The translations under genes and the position numbers were made by a program. DNA of 64,000 nucleotides from contig BSBM01000307.1 in assembly GCA_027924585.1 (NCBI GenBank), positions 16,849,501 through 16,913,500 on the forward strand, in the 5' to 3' direction. This stretch comes from Larix kaempferi (lineage: Eukaryota > Streptophyta > Pinopsida > Pinales > Pinaceae). The notes beneath the pieces are model-generated. The model worked only from the letters and a program-made list of their open reading frames with translations, did no database searches and was not told where the DNA came from. Below are positions 32,072 through 43,497 of this stretch, one piece after another (the stretch's first letter is position 1; the number at the start of each line of letters is the position of its first letter).

Positions 32072-34912
32072 TAATGCCCCCCAAAGCATGAAGAAGGAAA
32101 AACAAGACAGGTGAAGTGCTTTGAAAGATGGATGGCAAGGACTTGCTGGTTGGAAGATGTTGCTGATGTACAACTGACTCTGAGATACAAGTCTCACATG
32201 ACACACAACATGGTTTCCAACCAATACATTGTAGATCCATGGTAGTAAAGACCAACTGAACACAATCATGGCTACTAGACACAATCATAGATCCATGATG
32301 AGATGATAATGCAACCACGACCAATACAAAAGTGGACCTGTGTAATATGACTCAGACAATATCCATCGCAACTTGGGTAAGACATGATTTTCCCCAGGGT
32401 CTTCAAGCTGAACCCGTAATGATATGAATCTATCCATGTGATTACAATGTTTTGGAGTCGAACATGGTAGAAACCACTTGATTACCGGTCATTGATGTAT
32501 ACCGTTAACAAGTGCGAGGGAAATCACTATTAATGTCAATGATCCCCAAGGTATCACATTACATATCACCAAGTGTGAATAAATGAGTTGAGGTCGAATG
32601 CTTGATGAAATATTTCAATCAAGAGCCAATGATGTAGACTCATGTCGAAAGCGAGGTAACCTGCCATTGAGGCATGCAGGCCAAAGGTACTTGATTGATC
32701 TCTAGATTCAATCCTTGGATGATGTGTTGAAGTCGAAAAGGATGAATACGTCAAAGGAGGGCCATGATGAATACCCCATCAACAACACGAAAATCGATAA
32801 CATATGTTTGGAGTAGATCGGACGGTGGAGTAATGTGAAAGACTGACTCAAGGTAGACCGACATGATGGAAGGTGTACTGACCATAGATGATGAGCAGTG
32901 AACATCTCTTGAACATGGGCATGGCATGACTTGGCAGTATTGAGATGACGAGAACGAAACCAACCCCCAATGCGACTGATAGTGGAAGCATTATTTGTAC
33001 GACCCAAAGGAGTGACTCGACTCGTGGAATCAACAGGACTCGAAGACAAATGGATTACCCAAGTACTGAATGAAAATGCAAATGAGTGCCATGTTCAAGA
33101 GCAACGATGTACTTCTATGAATTATAATGTAACACAAAATATTTCCTTTTCCTCCATCATGATTGATGAGTGCCTCTCTTGTATTTTTAACGAGCTTGAG
33201 GAGGATAAATAAATGTTCGGTATAGCTCATCCCATGGATGAGTCCAATCCCAAATTTTTTACGAACCTAGGATAGGAGGGGTTTGTCCTATGATGGGCCC
33301 TTCAATGTTGAATTTTAACGAGTCCACATAAGGTAAACTCGACGTCATTTCATGTTTAGAGAGTCTGAAAAGAGCTAAAGAAGACTCCAAAGGTCCTTTT
33401 TCGTAGAGTTAGCCTCTTCGCCCGGAAAAGGGTAAAACAACGCGAGAGAGGAATCTTCCAGTCATGATTGGTTGGAGTATTCTTTTTTCGTAAATAGTAC
33501 CTCCTGGTCCGAAAAAGGGGTAAACTATCACGAAGAAGACGACCGTTCAAATGCTTTCACAAGCATGAAAGAATCAAGATCGCTTGGCGATTTTTTCCTA
33601 TTTAGGGAGTCTGAAAAGAGATTAAAGAGGACTCCATGGACAACTTTGTCATGGTTGATGACCAAGTACGACAAAGGAAAAAGTAAACTCGTCACAGTTC
33701 ATTTTTTGTAAGTAGTCTAGCGAGGCCGGATAAAGTGATAAACCCATACTCGTTAGACACACCTCTTTACTCAATTTTTTAACGAGCATGACAATGGTAT
33801 CAAAAGAACTCAGAATCTTTTTCATGTTTGAACTAGAGCACGAAAAAGTAAAACCTAAGCTCAAACCACTTTTCATGTTTCAACCAGAGCACGAAAAAAG
33901 TGAAAAGTAAGATCAATACCATCTTACTGTTTTTAATGAGTTCGAAGATAGGTGAAAAGAATACTCATGATGTCTACTTCATTTTTTAACGAGCTTGTAA
34001 TAGAAAATGAACTATGCTCGGCATTGTTTTCATGGTTTAGCAAGCTCGAAACCCAAAAGAAAGTATGCTTGAAAATATTCCCATTGGTGTATTTTTTCCC
34101 ATCATGATATCCAAAGGTTGGTACATGCCCCCAACATGATTGCTAGATGTAAGTGACTTAAATCCAACATGGTGTGGAGAGGCGATCAAGTTGACTTCAA
34201 CATAATATACAGAGGTTGAAGACATGCCCCCCAAGCTTAATTTCAATTCCCTAATCTACATCTTCACTCAATTAAAATCCTGGTTACTAATATGAAGATG
34301 TTCACCAGATACGAACGAAGATAAAAATGGCATAGGAGGATGAAAATATGGTTCAGGTACTAAGTCTATAGGAAGACTCCATTCAATGGAAAAGGATCCG
34401 TTTCATTTTTTAACGAACTTGACACAAGAATAGAGCTTTGCTCACAATCCGTTTCATTTTTTAAAGAGATTGACACATAAAGGGAACTATGTTCAAGGTT
34501 AAGGCCCATTGATGGGTTCCTTCCCAACATGATATCCAGATGTTGGTAGATGCCCCAAGCATGATTGCTAGCGGCTTAACATGTCTGACTACTCTTCTTC
34601 CTTACCCAAATAAAATCCTGTATACTAATATGAATATGCTCATCAGGGGGGTAGTAAGAACGAGAATCAAGTGACACATGCAGATGAAATGAAGGTTCAA
34701 TTTCTAAATCTAGTGGGAGACTTGAATCAATGCGAGGAAGATCTATTTCATTTTTACACAAGCTTGAAACCAAAGGGAAACTATGCTTAGGATTAGTTCC
34801 TACCCAACATGATGTACATAGGTTGGTAGTGTTTCCCTAGCACAAGAAGCCAGGGGAATAACTCCAACATGATGTCCAGAGGATGGATACATGCCCCCCC
34901 CATCTCTAGGGG
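32072..34912 (-). other. Long 3' non-coding region of the gag-protease element
   Basis: This 2.8-kb stretch lies between the protease-like frame and the 3' LTR, where other gypsy elements carry reverse transcriptase and integrase. I see no enzyme motif in any frame. The part from about 33170 is filled with degenerate repeats, and the part from 32086 to 33170 shows no clear structure. Tat-type elements are known for repeat-rich 3' untranslated regions. Confidence 0.7.
33170..34790. repeat. Degenerate array of about 45-bp units
   Basis: More than a dozen diverged units share CATTTTTTAACGAGCTTG, a purine-rich middle and an AACTATGCTCG-like end (for example near 33965, 34400, 34450 and 34745). 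Variants near 33350-33640 carry GAGTCTGAAAAGAG, and near 33825-33900 AGAGCACGAAAAAG. A longer motif (CCAACATGATRTCCAGA followed by GGTTGGTAGATGCC-like sequence) recurs near 34100, 34515, 34805 and 34865, so a higher-order period may exist. Confidence 0.7.
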
Positions 34913-36434
34913 GAAGAAACCACTAAAACATTTGGGACATTTAGGGAAGTCTGATGACTAGGATTCATGCGATGAGTGGGTGTCACAAAGGAAATCTGAT
35001 CAATGGTCACCATATTCCCATGACGAGGAAAATACATCACTCGAAAGAGTGAGGACACTACAGCTTTCATAGTGTAGACATAATCACATCCAAGGAGTAG
35101 ATTAAAATCTAAGGGACCTTGGACTACCAGAACATCAATACAGACAGTTTTCCCTCCTAAGTGATAGGTAACTAAGGAAGGATCCCTAAAGGTCCAGTAG
35201 GACTTCTATTAAAAGCCAATATCTGGTCAGTGACTGGCACAAGCCGAGGAGAACCTATAGCTTGCCAAGAAGTTGAGGCTAAAATACTAACAAAAGCTCC
35301 CTCGTCAACTATAGTGTGAAATATTTCCTTCTCGGAAACTCCTATAGATATCTGGAAAGGAACACTTGAAGGAAGACAAGATTCTGTTAAACCATTCCAA
35401 TCAAAGTAAATGACCTCAGTACTTGGGGGGGTCCTGTGGAAATGGATGGGATTTCCCTCGCCTAGAACAGTCTGAACTGACTAGGAAAACATCAGCGGTT
35501 TCCAATTCACTCTCAACTGGAAGACTAGAATGAGAGACGAAGATTTTATCATGGTGACTACTTCAGTCTGGGAATTCTCCAATGAAAGGGTGGGATCGAG
35601 TGGAGGTGATATCGACTTGACCACTTCAACTTCACTCTTTGAAGAAAGAGTGGGATCGACCAAGGATGGAGCTAGATCTACCACTTCATCAACCAATGTG
35701 GGTTCAAGGGACGACTTACGATATCCAGTTGGAAGGTGGTTCTGACATACAAAAATGTCTTCCAACAATTGTGAAGATTCATCCATGCATAGACAAAGGT
35801 AAGTAAGGTGCATACCCTTGCATAAAAAACAAGGATTTTTGACATTACCTTTCCGACCCTTAACCACAGAGTCACTAGTTGATGGGGTATCATCAGTATG
35901 ATGTCCATAGGCTGACGATGTAGGTGGTTTTGAGGCTTGAGACCACTCTTCTAACACTTTGGAAAGACCGGGACAATCCTTGAGAAGGTGGTCACCCTTG
36001 CAAATCTTGCAAGGGAACTTGGGTCTACGAGGTGTTCAAATGGAATGAGTGCCATTAGAGGCAGATGGTTGATGATTAGTCTCTTTCTTATCCTTCTTCT
36101 TCTTTATCTTCCTTTTCTTCTTCTTCTTATCCTCCTGATTACTAACACTACTTCTTTGATAAGGCAAGGAAGAATAAATGAAAGAAGAAGCATCTGGCGA
36201 AGAAGGGGGAGGATCAGTTTGGGATTGACACTCTTGTGGTGGAGAGCTAACATTTGAAACATTGGGTACAACTGGAATCACCGGATTGAATAAACATACC
36301 GGTAATCCTATGGTTAATCCAGGAAGATTTAAAGTGGCAATAAAGGGAGGACCAATATCTCTAATTGGAGGAAAGACAAAAGGTACCCCTTGACAAGGGG
36401 CCTCTTGATTAGTAGTCCCGAAAGAGGTTTCCAT
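34913..36434 (-). pseudogene. Gag and protease-like region of the gag-protease element
   Basis: From ATG 36434 the protein has a proline-rich segment and a long basic KKKKRKIKKKK stretch. Two zinc-knuckle-like motifs follow, CKICKGDHLLKDC (about 36010) and CFLCKGMHLTYLC (about 35830). Both have CX2CX3HX4C spacing, one residue shorter than usual. Single in-frame stops occur near 36024 and 35478. Past the second stop a retropepsin-like domain is readable, with TIVDEGAFVSIL at the active-site position and a later DFNLLLGCDYVY segment. It has D-E-G instead of D-S/T-G. Further stops lie near 35186. No polymerase follows. Confidence 0.75.
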
Positions 36435-38346
36435 ATCTAAATTATATAAGTCCTTCTAATTATCACGCACAAGAAACGCTATTCAAACTAAAAGCAACAG
36501 GAAAACTTGTGAATAGGAGGGATGTACAAGATGGATCCTCACGAGTGTGTCAAGCCGCACAACTAGTGATATACTGTAGGGTCCAACAGTTATACTCGAC
36601 CCAATTTTTCAGAGCACTAACCAAGGAGGATTGAGACCGTACCCTTGGCCGTATAACCTGACTACATAACAGTATGTGCGTAGTAATATCTCCGAGTGCT
36701 GTTCTCAGTGTATTGTGACAACAAGACAGTCAAAAGGTTTGCTCGGATGGTTCCAGGAATCCTAATGGGGTCTCCCGATATACTCAAGGTACGTGGGAGC
36801 GCCAAATCCATAGTGGTATTGTATAATGCACAACTGTATGACAAGAGCCTTCCGATATACTACCGAGTACGTGAAGTGCCTTTCGATATGCCCAAGGGTA
36901 CGTGAAAGAGCCTTCGATATACCGGTTGGTATGTGGAAGAACTGTAGGCCCCCGGAATGCAGTGCAGGCAGATAACGACAGCTTCCACGCTTAAAGACGC
37001 AGGAACATGTCTCTAACCTATATAGAGTTACTAAATGATTTTAACCTAAGCTAGCGTTAATTTTAGCTTATGCGGTTAAGTGAATCCATGAAGTGAAGAC
37101 TTGGAATTTAAACAAGATGCAAATCTGATCTATATGAAAATGCAAGTCTTCGTTTCTATGAAGTTCTACTGAAGAAGGAGAGAGGGATATATTTTCTTTC
37201 CAAATGCACAACCCAATGCAAATGCATTTTCAACTCTTTTCAAAATGATAGAAAGAAGTAAAAGATGCACCCAAAACTAACTTGAAGCAGTAAAAGAGAT
37301 CTTTTTATGAACACCAAATGCTATAATTCTAACCCATTTCCCATCTTTTTACACTCGAAAAAGACACATCTAAGCTACGGAAAGAAGGATTCCACAAAAT
37401 TTTTCAATCAAATGCAAGACAAAGAAAAACAATTAATAATATTATCTAACTCAGATGCACACAAATCTGAAATAAGCCTTTCTTCTTCTTATGAGTGTAA
37501 GACCAGGGATGTGAAATGATAAAATTAAAGCAGGAAGAATACTTATGTTTTCCAATTTGTGAATCTATCAAAAGAGGGACAAAATCAAGCTTTTATTTGA
37601 CTAAAGTGGAGACAAGGAATCAATATTTCCCAACAATCATTAGATAACTCAACATGTAAGGGAAACAAAATGCACAACCCAAGGAAAAGAGGCTTAAAAA
37701 GACATGGATATCCCACCCTTTTCAAATCTTTTAAAACAAGCCAATCCACACCAAACCAAAAATTATCTCAAAACCTTAATATGGGTCAAAATGAATGTAT
37801 GATACACGATTCAGAAATCGAATCCATTTCGCTTAAAAATGCAAGCAAAACACTAGTTTTGACTCAAAGGGCCAAACATGGATCCAAATCTTTAAAAAAA
37901 CCAAAAAATGGAGGAAAATGGCAGTATGCTGTGTCTAGGGGTTCTGTGACTGAATCATACAGTACACAGAGCTCAATGGATCTAATATTTAAGGGGCTGG
38001 CGCACCCTTGGACATTGAACCAGAGCGCCATCTAGGGGCTAATGCACCTTGTACACAGGAAGAGTGCGCTAGTGGCGCAATTTGTCTTCAGGAAAAGTGA
38101 TCCGACCAAACAATGGCGCAGGGAAGACTCAACCCAGGTGCACCTGTCGAATAACAAGCAGCAAAATGGATAGATATCCTAAGGTAGAAGGGAAAGAGGC
38201 CTGAAACTGATCCCAAAGAGAATCAAGGGAATCCAAGAAACTCTTTAATGACAAAATCCAATGATGGGAGGGGCTTAGGAGGCAAAGCAATGGCTAATTA
38301 AGAAATCAAAGAATAACACATTCAACTTGAAATCAAAACAAAGTAT
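36435..38346 (-). other. 5' untranslated region of the gag-protease element
   Basis: No frame here looks coding. The portion 36570-36960 is matched in reverse complement by 63310-63690 of the element starting at 57796, which also lies just before its gag start. Further right (37980-38150) GGCGCA/TGCGC words recur several times. Confidence 0.7.
36570..36960. repeat. GATATAC/GTACGTG repeat block, conserved between two elements
   Basis: Three to four loosely repeated units contain CGATATAC or GATATGCCC followed by GTACGTG and AGAGCCTTC. The homologous block at 63310-63690 shows the same words inverted, with TATATCG and ACGTAC, and shares a TTGTATAATGCACAA-like word. It precedes gag in both elements. 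Confidence 0.7.
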
Positions 38347-38364
38347 TCCCCAGTATGGTAGCCA
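38347..38364 (-). other. Primer-binding site of the gag-protease element
   Basis: The minus strand reads TGGCTACCATACTGGGGA shortly after the LTR end. The plus-strand relative has TGGCGACCATACTGGGGA at 61714-61731. Confidence 0.85.
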
Positions 38365-38369
38365 GATTT

Positions 38370-39350
38370 TTTATTGGACAATCTACTCGAGCAGATGCGA
38401 GCCAGATCTCCCTAGTTCAATGTGAATCTAGAACAAATAAGAATAGAACATAAAGATACTTTCCTAGATCAGATTAGAGATCGATTAATTATATGTCTTA
38501 CCTTCATATTTGTAGATATTTCTCCTCATTATTGCTCCAAGCTCCGTAGTCGTCAGATCTGTATCTGCAAGACCTGTCAAAACATGTGGAGACAAAACAA
38601 GCAGTAAAACATATCTAAAAACTAACTAATCTAAGTAAACAGTTAAAGAAGTAAACTATAAACATCATCAACAATTTTTTTTTTATGGAAAGAGTTTATA
38701 TTACTGTATAAAGAGTGAGAAATTCAAAGTAGAGAGATGATTACAACCCAAGCCTTAACGCTGCAATCCTCCTCCAATAAGCCAAGCTAAAGCCTCCAAA
38801 GGAAATGTATGCCTCCCAAGAGATGGATAGGGATCACCTAGGCTAATTCCAACAGCATGTAAGTGCTATAGACTTCCTCCCTTTGGAATGGAGAGGATCT
38901 TTGTATTTATAGGACCAAGTGGATAGAGTAGGTTGAGGATCATGGGGAGAGGGATAAGGGATCCTCCCTTGAGGTTAGGGAACCGTAGGACAACTCATCT
39001 AGGAGTTAGGGATAGGTATCCAACTCATCCAACTTCTAGAAATCTCTCGAAATCCACCTTTATCCCATTTAACCAATCTTGATGCAAGTTGCATGAGGGA
39101 AACCTGCACCAAAGAGGGGAAGCGTAGGATGCACAAAGGAAAACTGAGCCACCGACGCAGTTTGGTTGAATTCATCCTGCGTTAGACCTAGTTGGGTGCT
39201 ACTTGCTAGAAGACAACATGCACCGACCCAACTAGAAACTATGGAGAAAGGGCATCAAGTTGCTCTAACTGACTTCTTGGTCAGGTAAACTTCAGGGATT
39301 AAGGCACTGAGTTGAAAAGGGTCTCATGATGACGAGATTTAGGTGTAACA
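38370..39350 (-). repeat. 5' LTR of the gag-protease element
   Basis: It runs from TGTTACACCTAAATCTCG (minus strand, 39350) to GGACAATAAAAA beside the primer site, where the terminal CA has been lost. It is an uninterrupted copy of the split left LTR. A nine-T run at 38671-38679 is specific to this copy. Confidence 0.92.
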
Positions 39351-39356
39351 CTAGAT

Positions 39357-40880
39357 GCACTCTTGAAGATGAAAGGAGCTCCAATTTGTAAGCCATACTA
39401 CCAATCTCCTGCAACACTTAATAAGGACAATAATACATATAGATCATTTTTCCATTTTTCCCTTGATACTACTACCCAATCAGGTTGTAGAATGGAAATT
39501 GCACAAAGTAATGCTCCAACATATTCAGCTTTTGAGGAAAGCACATCTGCCACCACATTTTGTTTCCCTTTTTGATAGATGATTTCAAAGTCATATCCCA
39601 ACATCTTGGTTACACATTTTTGTTGCTCCTCCGATAATAGTCTCTATTCTAAGAAGTATTGAAGACTATGATGATCTGTTTTGACCTTGAAGAGATTAAC
39701 TACTAGGCAAGGACTCCATTTCTTAAGAGCATGTAGTATTGCCAACATTTCCTTCTCATAAATGGGATTCTGTAAGTGCTTTCCCTTGATTGGATGACTT
39801 GTGAAATCAAGCAGGTGTCCTTCTTGCATTAACACAACACCAATTCCATTTCCTGAAGCATCACATTCCACAATAAAGGTTTCGTGAAGTTTGGTGTGGC
39901 CAAAATAGGAACTTTGCATATTGTCCCTTTAAGTTGTTCAAAAGATTGAGTTGCCTATGGAGTTCAAGAAAATGCATATTTCTTCAATAAAGCTGTTAGA
40001 GGCATTGCTATTCTTCCATAGTTCCAAACAAACTTGCGGTAGTACCCTGTAAGACCTAGGAATCCTCAAAGATTCTTCAGGGTTTTGGGAATCAACCAGT
40101 CCATCATGGATTTAATTTTGTTGGGGTCTACCTTGACACCTTCATGAGATACAATATGACCCAAATACTCTACCTCCTTTACCCCAAAGAAATATTTGGA
40201 AGGTTTTGCATATAGTTGTTCCTCCTTTAGTAGTTGTAGCACCTTGTCAACATGTTGAACATGCTATAGATTAGTATATCATTAAAGAACACTAGCACAA
40301 TTTTTTTAAGGAAAGGCTTGAAAATGGAATTCATCAAACCTTGAAATGTGGAAGCCACATTTGTGAGATCCAACTTTATGAAGAAAACTGCTCCATCTAA
40401 TTCATCTAATAATTCATTAATGACAAGAATGTGAAACTTATCTTTAATGGTAATCTTGTTGAGCTCTCTATAATCTGCACACATATGCCATGATCATTCG
40501 ACTTGTGTACCATTACCATTGGTGCAGAGTAAGAAATTTGTCTAGGCCTAATTATGCCGCCTCTAAGATTTCTTCAACCATACGCTCAATCTCATTCTTC
40601 TAGCCATAGGGTTATTTGTAAGCTCTGATGTTAGGAGGAACACTTCCAGGAATTAAGTGAATAACATGATCAAAATCTCAAACATGTGGAAGACCTTTTG
40701 GAATATATTCAAACACCTTGGAATGCTTATTAATGACCTTTTGGAGATTTTGGGAAATATGAAACTTTGATGTTTGAACATCTAATGAGCATAATTGTGC
40801 AATTACACCTTAATGTCCCTTTTTCATAATTTTTGTCATACTATTAGAGCTTATCACCTTGCTCGGTTTCCATACCATTT
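39357..40880 (-). pseudogene. Reverse transcriptase and RNase H of the chromovirus
   Basis: The N-terminal reverse transcriptase reads PRQISYSAPMV and [17 protein letters not shown], then [14 protein letters not shown]. The next 35-40 residues of the family are missing: the frame jumps to [12 protein letters not shown] and to [10 protein letters not shown], in which the catalytic D-D reads N-D. The RNase H follows after frameshifted sequence at 39919 with VECDASGNGIGVVL and PIYEKEMLAI. It continues at 39604 with the GYDFEIIYQKGKQNVVADVLS end block, where NVVADVLS retains the last aspartate. The frame ends near the insertion site of the 25978-39350 element. Confidence 0.82.
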
Positions 40881-40888
40881 AACTCATA

Positions 40889-41280
40889 TTATTTTCCTTC
40901 CCATAACAATTTCATGGAAAGCTTTTGAAAATTAAAAACCACTATTCCCAATGATTGTAACCATTGAACTCCTAAGACAACATCAACACCCCCCATCGGA
41001 ATAGAAATCATCAGACTATTCAATACATATTCCCCCATAGTAAGATTGATATTATGGAATTTCCCTGAGCAATTGATACTTCCTCCATCTGCAATCATTA
41101 CTTGAAACTCTAGTTCTGTATATACAAAGCAATTGAGAGCTTTGGCTAATTTACAGTGAATGAAATTATGAGTACTACTAGAATCCATCAACACTGTTAC
41201 GTTTTTATTTTTGAAATATACTTCAATCTTGAGATTTTGAGGAGTGCTAACACCACCAATGCATGACATGATATCGTGGG
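40889..41280 (-). pseudogene. Protease of the chromovirus
   Basis: A retropepsin-type fold is suggested by TVLMDSSSTHNFI at the active-site position, where the family has DSGSTHNF, and by GGVDVVLGVQWLQSLG, which matches the conserved LGMDWL-type motif. The active-site glycine reads serine, so activity is doubtful. The frame continues from gag after a short break near 41290. Confidence 0.82.
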
Positions 41281-41310
41281 AGTAATCTCTTTGGAACTAG
41301 TATCTTCTAT

Positions 41311-42451
41311 TTATGCATCTTGAGACGATTCCTGTACTTTTGGTTCTTCCTCTTCACAATCTATGTAGAATAATTTCTTCTCACCACACTTATGTCCCTT
41401 ACTATACTTTCCGTCACAATTAAAGCATAGGAATTTTTCTCTTCTTTCCTCTAGTTGTTGAGGTGTCAACCTTTGAGGTGGGTTAGAAGAAGGAACATTA
41501 TTCTCTCGGTATGTGTTGGAGGTGGTCTTTCTAGTATCCATCGTCATAATTTTACTTTCAACCTTCCTTCCCATCATGAAAGCCTTCCCTAAGGATGGTG
41601 CTTCAAGAGACTCACCTCATGTTGAATGTTATCCTTCAAGGTTCCAATAAAGAGATGCAACATATTATCTTCTAAATTTTTCTTCACTCTAAGACTTAAC
41701 TTCTGAAACTGCTTGACATGCTCTGTATCAGGACCTTTTTTATTCAGATTTATTAATTGGATAAAGAAGGTGTTGCTATTAATAACCCCATAATGTACAA
41801 TCAATTCTTCGGTGAATATAGACCAAGATATAATAGAATCATTTTTATGGTCACAAAGCCATTGGTACCATACAAATTGATCAGACTCTAAATATAATGA
41901 TGCAATAGTTACCTTTTGCAAAGTTGGAAGTTGGTGTAGATCAAAGAATTGCTCCATCTGGAATATCCATGTTATTGGATCATTGCCATCAAACTTTCTC
42001 ATGTCAATCTTGGGAAGTTGGGTTCCCCTTGGTGACCATCCTTGATGAATTCCATTAATAGAATCATTTCCTCTTTGAATATTCTTATTCTTTGAATGTT
42101 TCTCAACATGAAAATTATCTTTATCCTCCTGAGTATCCTGGAACACATCATCACCTGTAGGGGCAGTATCCCTTGAATTTTATATGAGATTAACAATATT
42201 TTTCAATTTCCCATCAATTTCTCCTCTAAATTGAGTAAATCAATTGTTCTCACCGAACCTTTCATATTTTCCTCCATTTTATTCAACTTCTCCTCTAAAT
42301 TAACTAAATCAACTTTTTTCACAAACCCTTTAATCATATCTTCCAACTAAGACACTCAAAAAGAGAGGTATTCCCTTTCATCGTACGTTGGGTATGGATC
42401 CTCTAGTGGTTTGAGTGGAGTGTGAATTTTTACACTTCCTTTTGGTGGCAT
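41311..42451 (-). pseudogene. Gag of the chromovirus
   Basis: The likely start is ATG 42451 (MPPKGSVKIH). Two early stops lie near 42350, and frameshifts occur before 42146. The central gag domain (42146-41589) contains KIDMRKFDGNDPITWIFQMEQFF and QFQKLSLRV. The distal frame (41577-41311) holds a zinc knuckle reading CFNCDGKYSKGHKC. It would form the particle and bind RNA. Confidence 0.83.
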
Positions 42452-43114
42452 TTTGAACAATATAAATAGATATAACACCCTAGGTTTCACTACAATTAGA
42501 TCCTTCTACCCAAATTTATTCAAATTTCAAATGGCGTACCTTTTTCAAACCCTGATTGGAAGACTATTTTATGGCCGATTTGAAACTGATGTAAATTTGA
42601 AATTTCTCTTCCTATAGGTATGAAACTTCGGCCTGCTGTATCTTGATGTGTCATTTTTCCAATTCCGTAGGTCTGACCTAATTATGATGTACCAATAAGA
42701 AGTTATTACGATTCTACCAACACTTCCTATTTTTGGTCTTTCCAGAAGAGCGAAATTGTACGGTATGCCATGTGTCCAATATTTCTTATATGAGGTTGAA
42801 AACTCTATATATTGTGGTATATCTTCTTTCTGATGCAATAGGTGTCACTCAATTTGGATCTCACATGCCTTAGATATGACCTTTTTCCCCATAACACCTA
42901 TTTTATACTAGTTTTTGGACTAGTAAAAAACCCTAGATTCCAAGGTGTATATCTCCGAACTTGTAATGTCTCAGTATATGAAAATTGGAAGACAAATAGC
43001 TCGACCCTTTTTTGATATGGGTTTTTAATCTCGCTTTTTGAAACCTTCTAGAAATATTTTTATAGTGAAAATTACAAGATGACTTGTTTTGAAGAAATCG
43101 GTCCCGAGGAAAGA
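42452..43114 (-). other. 5' untranslated region of the chromovirus
   Basis: This stretch between primer site and gag contains only short frames without recognisable domains. The primer site at 43115-43127 reads TTGGTATAAGAGC on the minus strand, a variant of the tRNA-Met site. Confidence 0.7.
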
Positions 43115-43127
43115 GCTCTTATACCAA

Positions 43128-43492
43128 TGTTATGCAACACATTTCCAAAAAGAGCATGAAAAGAAAAGAAATAGATCAGAAAGAGTAATCCTTGAATTGA
43201 ATGAATAACATAGATGAATATCAAACCTCTTCAAGGGGGAAACCTCCTTATGCAATGTACTAAGTACACAAGACAAGACAAGACAAGACAATATACTCAA
43301 ATGAAAAGATCTCCTTCCTATATATAGGAGATTAAGAGGTACAATTACAACTCACTGACCCAAGCCGAGATAACTAATATAATCATACTAATGAAAATTA
43401 CCACTAATGGACCAAAGCCAACATCAAAACTAATGTAATGTACCACAATATAGGGGGAAATGTGCAAATGTGCCCCCATTTAGGGCTTAACA
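43128..43492 (-). repeat. 5' LTR of the chromovirus
   Basis: It has the same ends as 25358-25695 (TGTTATGCAACA and AGGGCTTAACA on the plus strand). It is slightly longer, with four GACAA units near 43270-43292. TATATATAGG near 43318 is a possible promoter element. Confidence 0.93.
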
Positions 43493-43497
43493 AATTG

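Larger units (their letters stand above)
25978..39350 (-). mobile_element. Gag-protease LTR element without reverse transcriptase
   Basis: CTAGA flanks the element at 25973-25977 and 39351-39355. The right LTR is 38370-39350. The left LTR is split by a nested copia into 25978-26213 and 31341-32071. The primer site TGGCTACCATACTGGGGA lies at 38347-38364 on the minus strand, and the G-rich tract next to the left LTR at 32072-32085. The interior has a gag-protease frame but no reverse transcriptase, RNase H or integrase, only long non-coding repeats. The family resembles LARD/TR-GAG elements. The element starting at 57796 is a relative in the opposite orientation. Confidence 0.9.
25358..43492 (-). 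mobile_element. Chromovirus (Ty3/gypsy) without integrase, split by nested elements
   Basis: LTRs at 25358-25695 and 43128-43492 are flanked by AATTG (25353-25357 and 43493-43497). The minus-strand order is LTR, primer site, gag, protease, reverse transcriptase, RNase H, a C-terminal chromodomain-like region, and LTR. The element at 25978-39350 is inserted between RNase H and the C-terminal part. Without it the chromovirus is only about 4.8 kb, because the integrase core is missing. Confidence 0.92.

Noticed and set aside
36570-36960. CRISPR-like spacing of repeated words
   Set aside because: The units are degenerate, without identical repeats or unique spacers, and lie in a plant retroelement leader. 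The same applies to the arrays at 33170-34790 and 51960-52830.
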